Part shown: positions 18,683 through 27,645 of the stretch, in pieces
Position numbering within the stretch: the first letter of the stretch is position 1
How the letters are laid out: each line of letters begins with the position of its first letter
Assembly (NCBI RefSeq): GCF_022832385.1
Contig: NZ_JALHLE010000005.1
Location: 186,001-250,000 of the forward strand
Reading direction: 5' to 3'
DNA from: Novosphingobium album (ex Hu et al. 2023)
Lineage (GTDB): Bacteria > Pseudomonadota > Alphaproteobacteria > Sphingomonadales > Sphingomonadaceae
DNA length: 64,000 nucleotides
Position numbers and translations under genes: made by a program
The notes under the pieces: generated by a model
Database searches by the model: none
What the model was told of the DNA's origin: nothing
Seen by the model: the letters and a program-made list of their open reading frames with translations, nothing else

Positions 18683-19225
18683 TCAGCGGCGGCGCAGGAA
18701 AGGAACCATTCTGGCCATGGTGTCGTCGTGGTCCAGGAAGTGATGCTTGAGAGCGCCGGCGACGTGCAGCGCAAACAGCACGAGCATCACCGTCGCCAGC
18801 GCCTCGTGACTTTCGTGGAATATGCCGCCCAGCGCCTTGTCGCCGCCAACCGGCAACGCAGGGATCTCGAACAGCCCGAACCAACTCACCGGATTGCCTC
18901 CGCCGGACACCATGCCCCAGCCTGTCAACGGGATGCCCAGCATCAGGAAATAGAACAAGGCGTGCGTGACCCGCGCCAGCGCAACCTCCCAGGCCGAAAG
19001 TGCGGAAGAGAACGCAGGGGCCTTGTGAAGGACGCGCCAGAGGATACGGATAACGGTAAGAACCAGGATCGTCAGACCGAAGGCCTTGTGATTGCCCATG
19101 ATCTGCATCTTCTCGGCCTTGGGCATGTCTTCGGCGACCCAGGCAGCGACGAAATTGAGCGCGATGAGCAAGGCGATCAGCCAGTGCAGAACCACCGCTA
19201 CGGGAGAGTATTGCTTTGTTTCCAT
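18683..19225 (-). CDS. cytochrome b561
   Basis: A 180-residue integral membrane protein with four predicted helices: VVLHWLIALLIALNF, FGLTILVLTVIRILW, ALFYFLMLGIPLTGW and LATVMLVLFALHVAG. His residues placed for two b haems are H14 (VLHW), the NHKAFG His, FHESHEA and the C-terminal LHVAGALKHHF. It belongs to the prokaryotic b561/CybB group, which moves electrons from quinol, for instance to superoxide. The start METKQYSPVA is unambiguous. No partner gene is adjacent; the next gene upstream is divergent. Confidence 0.92.
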   Translation of the reverse strand: METKQYSPVAVVLHWLIALLIALNFVAAWVAEDMPKAEKMQIMGNHKAFGLTILVLTVIRILWRVLHKAPAFSSALSAWEVALARVTHALFYFLMLGIPLTGWGMVSGGGNPVSWFGLFEIPALPVGGDKALGGIFHESHEALATVMLVLFALHVAGALKHHFLDHDDTMARMVPFLRRR

Positions 19226-19334
19226 AAAGTTCCATCCGCTTTTGGACTGACAAGCAAACCTGACTTTAGCCTTTTCCGGGCTATGGAAACAGCACCATTG
19301 ATTGCCACCGAAACTGACGTAGTCTGTTATTCCG

Positions 19335-20000
19335 ATGACAGGCGCTGCCCATCCTGATTTCAGGGCTCTTGCCAGGATCGGCGCTGCCGTGCGCGAGCGC
19401 CTGTCTGCTGATCCGTCGGTCCGGCGTTTTCCAGAGGAAAGAATCGAACTCTACGCCGTGGAAAGCTTCCTCGGCGCAGACGAATGCGATCGCCTGATCG
19501 GCATGATCGATGCGGTGGCCTGTCCTTCCAGCCTGATCGACGACAAGGACTGGCCCGATTACCGCACCAGTTGCTCCAGCGATATCGACGTCTGGGACGA
19601 TACCGTGCGCGGAATTGATGCACGGCTTGCCGCCCTTACCGGGTTGCCGGCGACCAGCGGGGAATCCGCCCAAGGGCAGCGCTATCAGTGTGGTCAGTAT
19701 TTCCAGGAACATTGCGACTGGTTCGACACGTCGGCTGGATACTGGCCCCGCGAAAAGCGCAGCGGAGGTCAGCGTAGCTGGACGGCGATGATCTACCTCA
19801 ACTCGGTCGACGAAGGCGGCACGACCGATTTCACCCGTATCCGTCTCAGCGTTCCTCCGCTCGCCGGATGTCTCCTGCTCTGGAACAATGCGCAGGCGGA
19901 TGGCACCCCCAACCCCTGGTCGATGCACGCAGCCCGGCCCGTCGTTCGCGGTGTCAAATATGTCGTCACCAAGTGGTTCCGCGCACGGGCCTGGCGTTAG
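19335..20000 (+). CDS. prolyl 4-hydroxylase-like 2-oxoglutarate/Fe(II) oxygenase
   Basis: A 221-residue enzyme of the P4Hc group. The Fe(II) ligands are EHCDWFD (His-x-Asp, near 134) and the distal His in SMHAARPV; the 2OG-binding Lys is in VKYVVTKWFR. The jelly-roll strands YQCGQYFQEH, TAMIYLNSVDEGGTTDF and GCLLLWNNAQADGTPNP match the family closely. No signal peptide is visible, so it is cytoplasmic. Substrate is unknown. An in-frame stop at 19320 and the lack of another ATG fix the start at 19335 despite no good Shine-Dalgarno. It converges on the DUF1003 gene. Confidence 0.88.
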   Translation: MTGAAHPDFRALARIGAAVRERLSADPSVRRFPEERIELYAVESFLGADECDRLIGMIDAVACPSSLIDDKDWPDYRTSCSSDIDVWDDTVRGIDARLAALTGLPATSGESAQGQRYQCGQYFQEHCDWFDTSAGYWPREKRSGGQRSWTAMIYLNSVDEGGTTDFTRIRLSVPPLAGCLLLWNNAQADGTPNPWSMHAARPVVRGVKYVVTKWFRARAWR

Positions 20001-20007
20001 CCGCGGC

Positions 20008-20535
20008 TCAGGTCTCTTCCCCGGCCTCGGCGCTGGCTCGCGCTTCGAAATATTCGAAAAGGTGATCGAAGCGCCGGTGCAACCGCAGAATTTCAAGCTG
20101 CGTGCGCAAGTTCACTTCATAGTCGTGCCGCGCGGTAATGCGGTCGCGGGCAGCCTGCCGGTTCTGGCTCATCATGATAACGGGCGCCTGGATCGCCGCC
20201 AGCATCGACAGGATCAGGTTGAGAAAGATGTAGGGATAGGCATCGAAGGGATGCAGTCCTAAATCCAGAATGCGGCTGTTCACCAGCATCCAGGCCAGCA
20301 GCACGACACCGAAGCCCGCGATGAAGCCCCAGGAACCGCCGATCGCGGCCACCCTGTCGGCCAGCCGGTCGCCGAAGCTGGCATGCAATGCCGCCTCTTC
20401 CTGCGCATCGGGCCCCATGACCGTGCCCGACGCAATGCGCCGCAGCACGCGCTGCTCTTCTGCATCGACGTCAGCAAACTTGCGGCCGAGCAGATCTTCG
20501 CAAAGCTGTTCGGCCGTCCGGGCAGTCCTGGGCAT
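20008..20535 (-). CDS. DUF1003 family membrane protein
   Basis: A 175-residue protein. The conserved DUF1003 core begins at FGDRLADRVAAIGGSWGFIAGF. Two membrane helices follow (WGFIAGFGVVLLAWMLV and YIFLNLILSMLAAIQAPVIMMSQ), then NRQAARDRITARHDYEVNLR and a charged C-terminus (LHRRFDHLFEYFEA). Function is unknown; the domain is widespread in bacteria. It lies 20 bases downstream of lysK on the same strand and may be co-transcribed. Confidence 0.88.
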   Translation of the reverse strand: MPRTARTAEQLCEDLLGRKFADVDAEEQRVLRRIASGTVMGPDAQEEAALHASFGDRLADRVAAIGGSWGFIAGFGVVLLAWMLVNSRILDLGLHPFDAYPYIFLNLILSMLAAIQAPVIMMSQNRQAARDRITARHDYEVNLRTQLEILRLHRRFDHLFEYFEARASAEAGEET

Positions 20536-20555
20536 CGCGCCTCACGCTGGTGGAA

Positions 20556-22154
20556 TCAGGCCTCCAGAGCCTGCGCGATCAACTTGCGCGTTTCGGGCAC
20601 GCCGTAAAGGGCAATGAAGCTGCCCATGCGCGGCCCCTGCGAGGAACCCAGCAAGGTCTCGTAGAGCGCCTTGAACCAGTCGCGCAGGTTCTCGAAGCCA
20701 TAGGCCTCGTTCTTGCCGATCTCATAGACAACGTTCTGCAATTCTTCAGCAGTCGTTTCCGGCCCGGCCTTGGCCAGTTCCGCGTCGAGCGTTTTCAGCG
20801 CCTCGGCCTCGTTGGGCGCAGGCGCACGGCGGACCAGCGTGGGCGCGATGAAATCGCGGTTGGTGGCCAGCGCGGCACGCACCAGTTCACCGAGTTCCGG
20901 ATGGGCCTCGGGCGTTGCATCGGCCACGTAGTTGCCGAGATACGACCAGACCTGATCCGCGGTGGCATCCGCACCCAGCACGCCGACAAGATTGAGCAGC
21001 AGCGAGAACGTCACCGGCAACGTATCACCGGCACCCTCGCCGCCGCCATTGGCGCGCAGCAGGTGCCACACCGGATTGCCGAGCTGCTTGTCGAGCGCCT
21101 GCTCGGGCAGATTGCCGCGGAACTGCCAGTATTCGTCGACAGCCTTGGGAATCACGCCCACATGCAGCTGCTTGGCGCTCTTGGGTTCGCGAAACAGGTA
21201 GAAACCCAGTGATTCCTCTGTGCCGTAAGTCAGCCACTGGTCGATCGTCAGGCCATTGCCCTTGGACTTCGAGATCTTCTCGCCGTTCTCGTCAAGGAAC
21301 AGTTCGTAGATCAGACCTTCGGGCTTACGTCCGCTGAGGATCTTCACGATCTTGCCCGACTGGGTGACCGAGTCGGTCAGGTCCTTGCCGCACATCTCGT
21401 AATCGACGCCCAGCGCATACCAGCGCATCGCCCAGTCGACCTTCCACTGCAGCTTGGCCTGCCCGCCGAATACAGACTGCTCGACGACCGAGCCGTCCTG
21501 ATCGGTGAAGCGGATCATGCCGGTCGCCGGATCGAGCACCTCTACCGGAACCTGCAACACCACGCCCGTCGACGGCGAGACCGGCAGCACCGGCGAATAC
21601 GTCTTGCGACGCTCCTCGCGCAGCGTCGGCAGCATGACGTCGAGGATCGCCTGATTGCACTCGAGCACGCGCGTCAGCGCCGCGTCGAAGGCACCGGAAT
21701 TGTAGCGATCACTGGCCGAGACGAATTCATATTCGAACCCGAACCGGTCGAGGAATTCGCGCAGCATCGCGTTGTTGTGGTGCGCAAAGCTTTCGTACTT
21801 TCCGAACGGGTCCGGAATGCGGGTCAGCGGCTTGCCGAGATTGGCCGCCAGCAGTTCCGCATTGGGAATATTGTCCGGAACCTTGCGCAGACCGTCCATA
21901 TCGTCGGAGAACGCGACCAGCCGGGTCGGGGCGCCGCCCGTCAGCGCCTCGTAGGCGCGGCGGACCAGCGTGGTGCGCAGCACTTCCTGAAAGGTGCCGA
22001 TGTGCGGCAGGCCCGAGGGACCGTAACCGGTCTCGAACAGCACGGGCTCGCCACCCGGTTTGCCTTGCGGATACCGCTTGAGCAGCTTCTGGGCCTCCTG
22101 GAAAGGCCAGGCCTTGGACACACGGGCGGCTTCGATCAGGGCATCATCGGTCAT
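20556..22154 (-). CDS. lysK: lysine--tRNA ligase, class I
   Basis: A 532-residue class I LysRS, the form used by alphaproteobacteria and archaea in place of the class II LysS. The start MTDDALIEAARVSKAWPF at 22154 is preferred to the upstream reading from 22214. The HIGH-type motif is GPSGLPHIGTF near residue 45, and the KMSKS-type motif is KISKSKGNG near 286. It charges tRNA-Lys in the cytoplasm. The gene is divergent from mscS, with 110 bases between the two starts. Confidence 0.95.
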   Translation of the reverse strand: MTDDALIEAARVSKAWPFQEAQKLLKRYPQGKPGGEPVLFETGYGPSGLPHIGTFQEVLRTTLVRRAYEALTGGAPTRLVAFSDDMDGLRKVPDNIPNAELLAANLGKPLTRIPDPFGKYESFAHHNNAMLREFLDRFGFEYEFVSASDRYNSGAFDAALTRVLECNQAILDVMLPTLREERRKTYSPVLPVSPSTGVVLQVPVEVLDPATGMIRFTDQDGSVVEQSVFGGQAKLQWKVDWAMRWYALGVDYEMCGKDLTDSVTQSGKIVKILSGRKPEGLIYELFLDENGEKISKSKGNGLTIDQWLTYGTEESLGFYLFREPKSAKQLHVGVIPKAVDEYWQFRGNLPEQALDKQLGNPVWHLLRANGGGEGAGDTLPVTFSLLLNLVGVLGADATADQVWSYLGNYVADATPEAHPELGELVRAALATNRDFIAPTLVRRAPAPNEAEALKTLDAELAKAGPETTAEELQNVVYEIGKNEAYGFENLRDWFKALYETLLGSSQGPRMGSFIALYGVPETRKLIAQALEA

Positions 22155-22206
22155 GGCCGCGCTCTTTGGCGAATTGCGCAGGTTTCGCAAGTGCGAAGCG
22201 CATTCA

Positions 22207-22231
22207 GGAACCACCCGCTGCTCCGGACGTT
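22207..22231 (+). promoter_or_regulatory. EcfG-type (general stress sigma factor) promoter candidate for mscS
   Basis: GGAAC (22207-22211), 17-base spacer, then GTT (22229-22231), matching the alphaproteobacterial EcfG promoter form GGAAC-N16/17-GTT. It is 34 bases upstream of the mscS ATG and correctly oriented. A channel that answers osmotic shock is a plausible general-stress target. Confidence 0.55.
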
Positions 22232-22264
22232 AAGGGCTAAACGCACCGAAAGGATTGAATACCC

Positions 22265-23146
22265 GTGAATTATGCCGCCATCCTGAGCCATGAGATTGAG
22301 GCGATGGGCAAAGCCTTCGTTCAGGAGCTTCCCTCTCTGGCCATTGCCTTGGCCATTATTGTCCTCACCTGGACCGTTGCCCGCGTCATGGCGCGCACGT
22401 CGCGCCGCATCACCTCGCGGGCCCATGTCCGCGATGACCTCAAGCAACTTGTCGAAACACTTGTACGGCTGGTGGTCTGGATTTTCGGCACGCTCATAGC
22501 GCTGACGGTGGCCATCCCGAGCTTCACCCCGGCCAGCGTCTTCGCAAGCCTTGGCGTCGGTGCCCTCGCAATCGGCTTCGCATTTCAGGACATCTTCGAG
22601 AACTTCCTGGCCGGCGTGCTCATCATGCTGCGCGAAAAGATGAACATCGGTGATGCCATCAAGTGCGGCGGCATCGCCGGCAAGGTCGAGAAGATCACCT
22701 TGCGCGAAACCCATGTCCGCCAGCTCTCCGGAGAACTGACTGTGGTTCCCAACTCGATGTTGTTCAAGAACCCCGTCGAAATCCTCACGGACCAGCATCT
22801 GCGCCGCAACGAGATTGTTGTCGGCGTGTCCTACGACACTGACCTGCTGGAAGCGCAGAAGGTGATCGAACAGGCTCTGCTCTCGGTCGAAGCGATCGAC
22901 AAGGACAAGGGCACCGTGGTCTTCGCGCAGGAATTCAATTCCAGCTCTGTGGACTTCCTCGTGCAGTGGTGGTCCGACACGTCAGTGCAGGACCTGCGTC
23001 TGACCAAGAGCCAGGTGATCTTCGCCATCAAGGGCGCCCTTGACGGAGCCGGAATCGAAATTCCTTTCCCCAACGTGACCAACACGTTCAAAGAGCCGCT
23101 TTCCTTCCTGAGCGCGAAGGCGCTGGAGAAGAAGCGCGCTGCGTGA
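22265..23146 (+). CDS. MscS family mechanosensitive channel
   Basis: A 293-residue protein. The N-terminal helices are LAIALAIIVLTWTVA and LVRLVVWIFGTLIALTV. The pore helix carries the MscS signature ASLGVGALAIGFAFQDIFENFLAGVLIML (split here as the Ala/Gly pattern followed by FQDIFENF). The beta domain follows: IGDAIKCGGIAGKVEKI and ETHVRQLSGELTVVPNS. The C-terminal alpha/beta domain ends SFLSAKALEKK. The size matches E. coli MscS. It opens under membrane tension to release solutes on hypo-osmotic shock, in the inner membrane. An EcfG-like promoter lies upstream. Confidence 0.93.
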   Translation: MNYAAILSHEIEAMGKAFVQELPSLAIALAIIVLTWTVARVMARTSRRITSRAHVRDDLKQLVETLVRLVVWIFGTLIALTVAIPSFTPASVFASLGVGALAIGFAFQDIFENFLAGVLIMLREKMNIGDAIKCGGIAGKVEKITLRETHVRQLSGELTVVPNSMLFKNPVEILTDQHLRRNEIVVGVSYDTDLLEAQKVIEQALLSVEAIDKDKGTVVFAQEFNSSSVDFLVQWWSDTSVQDLRLTKSQVIFAIKGALDGAGIEIPFPNVTNTFKEPLSFLSAKALEKKRAA

Positions 23147-23175
23147 ACGGGGCGCCGGTTTGAAATAGATGCCGT

Positions 23176-23487
23176 TCATGCGCCGCTATTGCCGCTCTCA
23201 GTCACCCACTGCCAATCATAGGCAAGTGGGGCCTCGCGGAACGCGAACCGGTCGATGTGCCGGGCGACCACATCCGTCAGCCTCTCGACATCGTTCCGGT
23301 TCGCACCGGTAATGGCAATGGCAATGCCTTCCCCATCGGCGTCCATGGTTGTCACAGCGGTTGGAAAGGTGACCTTCCCGCTGTCACCATCCACTTCGGT
23401 CTGCAGCTTGTGGCTCCAGTGCTTGCACAACTGACGCACGTACTTGCCGCCATTTCCGGTCTTCACCCGGGCCGTGATAGTGCTCAT
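23176..23487 (-). CDS. DUF2218 family protein
   Basis: A 103-residue protein. The DUF2218 pattern is GNGGKYVRQLCKHWSHK at the start and a mid-domain DVERLTDVVARHIDRFAFRE. Its ATG overlaps the stop of the PadR gene as ATGA (23484-23487), so it is translated with the regulator. DUF2218 proteins are small, cytosolic and uncharacterised; they are often found beside metal or siderophore genes (recollection). The conserved Cys and paired His in LCKHWSH could bind a metal; this is only suggested by the residues. Confidence 0.82.
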   Translation of the reverse strand: MSTITARVKTGNGGKYVRQLCKHWSHKLQTEVDGDSGKVTFPTAVTTMDADGEGIAIAITGANRNDVERLTDVVARHIDRFAFREAPLAYDWQWVTESGNSGA

Positions 23488-24209
23488 GCCTCGATCCTCT
23501 CAATCTTGCGGGTCGCCTCGTCGATGGCATCGGCGATCTGCAGGATCAGATCGCGATCGGCGCCTTCGCTCGACAGCCGGTCGAATACCGAGGTCTTGAG
23601 CGCCTGCATGGCGCGGCGCACCGGTGCGGGATCGACCTTGTCGCGCTGCTCGGCCAGCGCCGTCAACCTGGCCTTTAGAGCGTCTGCCCTGTCGGCATCG
23701 GCCTCGGCCTGCTTGCGCCCCTCTTCGGTCGCTTCGTAAGATTTGCGCGAGCTTTCGCCAGCCATGACTGCGATCAGGCCCGATTCTTCCATGTAGGTCA
23801 GCGCCGGATAGACCACCCCCGGGCTTGGGGCATAATCGCCACCGGAAAGGCTCTCGATCTCGCGGATCAGGTCATAGCCATGCCGGGGCCCTTCGACGAT
23901 CAGAGCCAGCAGAAGGCTCTGGAGTTCGTTCTGATCGAACAGGCGCTTGCGGCGACCGCCGTGCATGCCCCGTCCGCGGCCCCGGCCGCCGCCCGGGCCA
24001 CCTGGCCCCATGCCCCAGCGTTCGCCGGCAAAGTCATCGCCGAAGCCGCCACGGCCGGGTCCAAACGGGCCACGCGCCATGCCATGCTTGCCGCGCCCGC
24101 CGCGCATTCCGTGGAATTCGCCATCCATTCCGGGACGCTCCCTGCGGCCGCCATGACGGCCATGCTTGTGATTGAACATCGTGTTTTTCATTTCGTCTTG
24201 TTTCTTCAT
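23484..24209 (-). CDS. PadR family transcriptional regulator with Gly/Arg/His-rich N-terminus
   Basis: A 241-residue regulator. Residues about 90-165 form the PadR winged helix (LQSLLLALIVEGPRHGYDLIREIESLSGG, broken here as LLALIVEGPRHGYDLI; then YAPSPGVVYPALTYMEESGLI). The C-terminal part is a coiled helix (QAEADADRADALKARLTAL) for dimerisation. The first ~88 residues are disordered and very rich in Gly, Arg, His and Met (HKHGRHGGRRERPGMDGEF and so on), which might bind nucleic acid or metal. A 10-bp palindrome lies right before the start, so self-repression is likely. It forms an operon with the DUF2218 gene. Confidence 0.88.
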   Translation of the reverse strand: MKKQDEMKNTMFNHKHGRHGGRRERPGMDGEFHGMRGGRGKHGMARGPFGPGRGGFGDDFAGERWGMGPGGPGGGRGRGRGMHGGRRKRLFDQNELQSLLLALIVEGPRHGYDLIREIESLSGGDYAPSPGVVYPALTYMEESGLIAVMAGESSRKSYEATEEGRKQAEADADRADALKARLTALAEQRDKVDPAPVRRAMQALKTSVFDRLSSEGADRDLILQIADAIDEATRKIERIEA

Positions 24210-24219
24210 GATGACGCTA

Positions 24220-24229
24220 AGATATATCT
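24220..24229. promoter_or_regulatory. palindromic operator candidate of the padR gene
   Basis: Perfect palindrome AGATATATCT, 10 bases upstream of the padR ATG, in the only AT-rich part of this gap. Binding there would block transcription or initiation, as in other self-controlled PadR genes. It could also act on the divergent dinG-like gene, whose start is 106 bases away. Confidence 0.5.
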
Positions 24230-24335
24230 AGACTGATTTTAGACAAGACTCAAAATTGTATCAGAACGTATTTAGCAGTGGGCGGGTTCTGGGAGCGCCG
24301 TTCCCAATCCCCCCGCTCATCCCTAAGACACAGCG

Positions 24336-27050
24336 ATGGCCGCACTCACCCTCACTGCCCTTCACGCCAGTCATGGCGGTTGCTGGCTGCGCGACGGAGA
24401 TGTGACCCGCACCATTTCCAAAGGCGAAGCGGTGATGGCGGCGGCCGATACGGCGCTGCTGATCCTGAACGCTCCCCTGGTCGCAACCCGACTGGGCTAT
24501 CCCGATCTTTCGGGGCTCGACGTGCTCGAACTCTACGCGTTCGTTCACCCTGCCCGTTTCGTAGTCCCGACGCCCAAGGGCCTTGCTCACGCGCTGGGCC
24601 TCACTGAACCGCAGGGTGACGCGGATGTCGCCCGCCTGCTGCAACAGGCGGCGGAAACCTTGCTCGATACCTGCGAAGCCGCTGACTGGCCCGAACGCGA
24701 GGGCGCCTGGACTGCCCTGCAGTCTCTGGTGCGAATGCGCTGGCCCTGGGCCACGCTTCTCACCGGCCGGATCGCCAAGCCGCAGCGGGCCGAACGCTGG
24801 TTGTTTTCGCGCCTGCCGGAGTGGGAAGAGAGCGCAGATCAACCGCAGCCCCGTCAGGTCCTGCTGGACGAAGCCGATGTACTCCACCGGCTCGAAGATC
24901 TTACAGGCACGGGGGCCGAGCAGCGCCCCGGCCAGCGGGCCTATGCGGCACAGGCTGCCTATGCCTTCACCCCGCGCGAACGCTCAGGCCAGCCGCACCT
25001 GCTCTTGGCGCAGGCGGGAACCGGCATTGGCAAGACACTGGGCTATCTCGCCCCGGCCTCGCTCTGGAGCCAGCAGTCCGGCGGCACCGTCTGGGTCTCG
25101 ACCTACACCAAGGCCTTGCAGCGCCAGTTGCGGCAGGAGAGCCGCCGCGCGTGGCCCGAGCGGCGTGCAGACGGCACCCAGCCCGTAGTCGTCCGCAAGG
25201 GCCGCGAAAACTATCTGTGCCTGCTCAATCTGGAAGATGCCCTCCAAGGCGGCTTTGCCGGCCGCGCCGCCATCCTCGCTCAGCTGGTTGCACGCTGGGC
25301 CGCCTATTCGCGCGACGGCGACATGATCGGCGGCGATTTGCCCGGCTGGCTCGGCACCCTGTTCCGCCAGCGCGGAATCACGTCGCTCACCGACCGCCGC
25401 GGCGAATGCGTCTATGCCGGGTGCCCGCATTACCGGAAGTGCTTCATCGAGCGCGCCACGCGGGCAAGCGCCGGGGCCGATCTGGTGATCGCCAACCACG
25501 CCCTCGTCATGGTCAATGCCGCGCGCGGAAGAGACGCTGCCGCGCGCCCGACGCGCATCGTTTTCGACGAAGGCCATCATGTCTTCGATGCGGCCGACTC
25601 CACTTTCGCTGCGGCATTGACCGGCGCGGAAACGATCGAACTGCGCCGCTGGGTCATCGGCCCTGAAAAAGCCTCGCGAGGGCGCAGGCGGGGGCTGTCT
25701 GCAAGGCTGGCGGATATCGTCAGCTATGACGAGGCAGGCGCCAAGGCCATCACGGCCGCGCGCGCGGCTGCCGAGGCCCTTCCGGGCGATGGCTGGATGC
25801 AGCGGCTGGCGGAAGGTGCCCCGTGGGGCCCTCTGGAAGACCTGCTCGCAGCAGTGCGGGCCACTGTCTACGCCCGCGATGAAAGCGGCGGCCAAGAAGC
25901 GGGCTATGGCCTCGAAACCGAAGCAGCCGACCTTGACGGGGCCTTCGTCGAGATTTCCCAAGCCGCGCGCGAAGCGCTTGCCGATCTGCGGCAGCCCCTG
26001 ATGCGCCTCGGCTTGCGGCTGGAAGCCCTGCTCGAGGACCCGCCCGACTGGCTCGACGGTCAGGGCCGCGCACGCCTCGAAGGCGCACGTCATTCATTGA
26101 CATGGCGCATAGACCTGCTGGCGGCGTGGGAAGCCCTGCTCGCGCGCCTCGGCGGCCCGGTCGATCCGGAATATGTAGACTGGCTGGCGGTCGAGCGATC
26201 GGAAGCGCGCGAATTCGACATCGGCATCCATCGCCACTGGCTCGACCCGATGAAGCCTTTCGCGAGTGTCGTGCTGGAACCCGCGCATGGCGTGATCATG
26301 ACTTCCGCCACGCTGCAGGATGGAGCGGATTGGGACAAGGCCGTGGCCCGTTCCGGCGCAGAGCACATCGGCGTCGTTCCACGCCTGACTGAGCAGGAAA
26401 GCCCTTTCGATTATGCCGCCCAAGCCGAAGTCCTGATCGTCACCGACGTGCCGCGAGGGGACATCCCTGCCCTTGCCGCGGCTTACGCCCGGTTGATCGA
26501 GGCCTCTCGCGGCGGCGCACTGGGGCTGTTCACGGCAATCCGCCGCCTGCGGGCTGTCTATGGCCGTATTGCCGATCGCCTCGCCAGAGCCGGTCTGCCG
26601 CTCTATGCCCAGCACGTCGATCCGATCGACACCGGCACGCTCGTCGACATCTTCCGCGACGATCCCGCTGCCTCGCTGCTTGGCACCGATGCTCTACGCG
26701 ACGGTGTTGACGTGCCGGGCCACTCGTTGCGGCTGGTGGTGATGGAGCAGGTGCCCTGGCCCCGGCCCTCCATCCTGCACCGGGCCCGGCGATTTGCGGG
26801 CGGTGGTTCGGCCTACGACGATTCGATCATTCGTGCGCGCCTTGCACAGGCCTTCGGGCGCCTCATCCGCAGCCGCGACGATCACGGCTATTTCGTCGTT
26901 CTTTCCTCGGCATTCCCCTCGCGTCTGCTGAGTGCATTTCCGGCAGGCACGCCTATACGGCGTATTTCGCTGGAGGAGGCTTTACATCGCGTGTCCAGCC
27001 ATGCTTCAGGAGAAACGGAGCCGGAAGGTCAAAACGCCGGCCGATCGTGA
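24336..27050 (+). CDS. DinG-type ATP-dependent DNA helicase (XPD/Rad3-like superfamily 2)
   Basis: A 904-residue helicase. Walker A is LLAQAGTGIGKTLGYLAP near residue 227. Four Cys for a 4Fe-4S cluster are in ENYLC, GECVYAGC and HYRKC (near 289-370). The Walker B/DEAH-type box is RIVFDEGHHVFD. Later helicase motifs are IMTSATLQDG, ALGLFTAIRRLRAVY and ARLAQAFGRLIRS (Arg finger motif VI). The N-terminal ~200 residues (LVATRLGYPDLSGLDVLELYAF...) are not an intact exonuclease domain. It is probably involved in unwinding branched or R-loop DNA in repair. No SOS box is seen upstream. The sixA-like gene follows closely. Confidence 0.88.
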   Translation: MAALTLTALHASHGGCWLRDGDVTRTISKGEAVMAAADTALLILNAPLVATRLGYPDLSGLDVLELYAFVHPARFVVPTPKGLAHALGLTEPQGDADVARLLQQAAETLLDTCEAADWPEREGAWTALQSLVRMRWPWATLLTGRIAKPQRAERWLFSRLPEWEESADQPQPRQVLLDEADVLHRLEDLTGTGAEQRPGQRAYAAQAAYAFTPRERSGQPHLLLAQAGTGIGKTLGYLAPASLWSQQSGGTVWVSTYTKALQRQLRQESRRAWPERRADGTQPVVVRKGRENYLCLLNLEDALQGGFAGRAAILAQLVARWAAYSRDGDMIGGDLPGWLGTLFRQRGITSLTDRRGECVYAGCPHYRKCFIERATRASAGADLVIANHALVMVNAARGRDAAARPTRIVFDEGHHVFDAADSTFAAALTGAETIELRRWVIGPEKASRGRRRGLSARLADIVSYDEAGAKAITAARAAAEALPGDGWMQRLAEGAPWGPLEDLLAAVRATVYARDESGGQEAGYGLETEAADLDGAFVEISQAAREALADLRQPLMRLGLRLEALLEDPPDWLDGQGRARLEGARHSLTWRIDLLAAWEALLARLGGPVDPEYVDWLAVERSEAREFDIGIHRHWLDPMKPFASVVLEPAHGVIMTSATLQDGADWDKAVARSGAEHIGVVPRLTEQESPFDYAAQAEVLIVTDVPRGDIPALAAAYARLIEASRGGALGLFTAIRRLRAVYGRIADRLARAGLPLYAQHVDPIDTGTLVDIFRDDPAASLLGTDALRDGVDVPGHSLRLVVMEQVPWPRPSILHRARRFAGGGSAYDDSIIRARLAQAFGRLIRSRDDHGYFVVLSSAFPSRLLSAFPAGTPIRRISLEEALHRVSSHASGETEPEGQNAGRS

Positions 27051-27093
27051 CAGTTCGCTGTTGAAGCACCGCACCCGGGAGTTGCCTGCAAAA

Positions 27094-27639
27094 ATGAAGA
27101 CCCTGGGAATTTTCCGCCACGCCAAATCGGACTGGAACGACGCGCGTTTGCGCGATTTCGACCGTCCGCTGAACAAGCGTGGCCGGAAAGGCGCGGCGGT
27201 GATGGGCAAGCACATTCTCGAGCATGGCGTGGGTTGGAAACGGGTCCTCGCATCACCGGCAGTGCGCGTAACCCAGACAATCGAACTCGCAGGAGAGGCC
27301 GCAGGCGAAACGCCGCCCATCACCTGGGACCGCCGCATCTACCTCGCCAATTCAGCCGCACTCATGGATGTCCTGCGCGAACAGGAAGGCAATCCCGCTT
27401 CGATCATTCTCATCGGCCACAATCCGGGCCTTGAGGACCTGATCTTCGACCTCGTGCCCGACGACGGCAGCAGCCCGTTGCGCGATATCGTAGAAGAGAA
27501 ATTTCCGACGGCTGCCTACGCGGTCCTCCAGCTCGACATTGATCAGTGGCCGGACATCGAAGAGAATTGCGGGAAACTGGTGCATCTGGTCCGCCCGCGC
27601 GATCTGGATCCCACGCTCGGCCCGAATATCGAGGATTAA
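27094..27639 (+). CDS. SixA-like histidine phosphatase
   Basis: A 181-residue protein of the histidine phosphatase superfamily, started at MKTLGIFRHAKSDW (27094). The catalytic RHG-type motif is RHAKSDW (His near residue 9), and the second catalytic His is in IILIGHNPGLEDL near 108. The short length and RHAKS motif match SixA, which removes phosphate from His of phosphocarrier domains such as NPr; the target here is unknown. It is 44 bases after the helicase gene and converges on the merR gene with only 6 bases between stops. Confidence 0.87.
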   Translation: MKTLGIFRHAKSDWNDARLRDFDRPLNKRGRKGAAVMGKHILEHGVGWKRVLASPAVRVTQTIELAGEAAGETPPITWDRRIYLANSAALMDVLREQEGNPASIILIGHNPGLEDLIFDLVPDDGSSPLRDIVEEKFPTAAYAVLQLDIDQWPDIEENCGKLVHLVRPRDLDPTLGPNIED

Positions 27640-27645
27640 GCAGGC

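Noticed and set aside
24210..24335. LexA box upstream of the dinG-like gene
   Set aside because: Two GTTC occur in this region, but 10 bases apart instead of 7; only 32682-32696 fits the rule.
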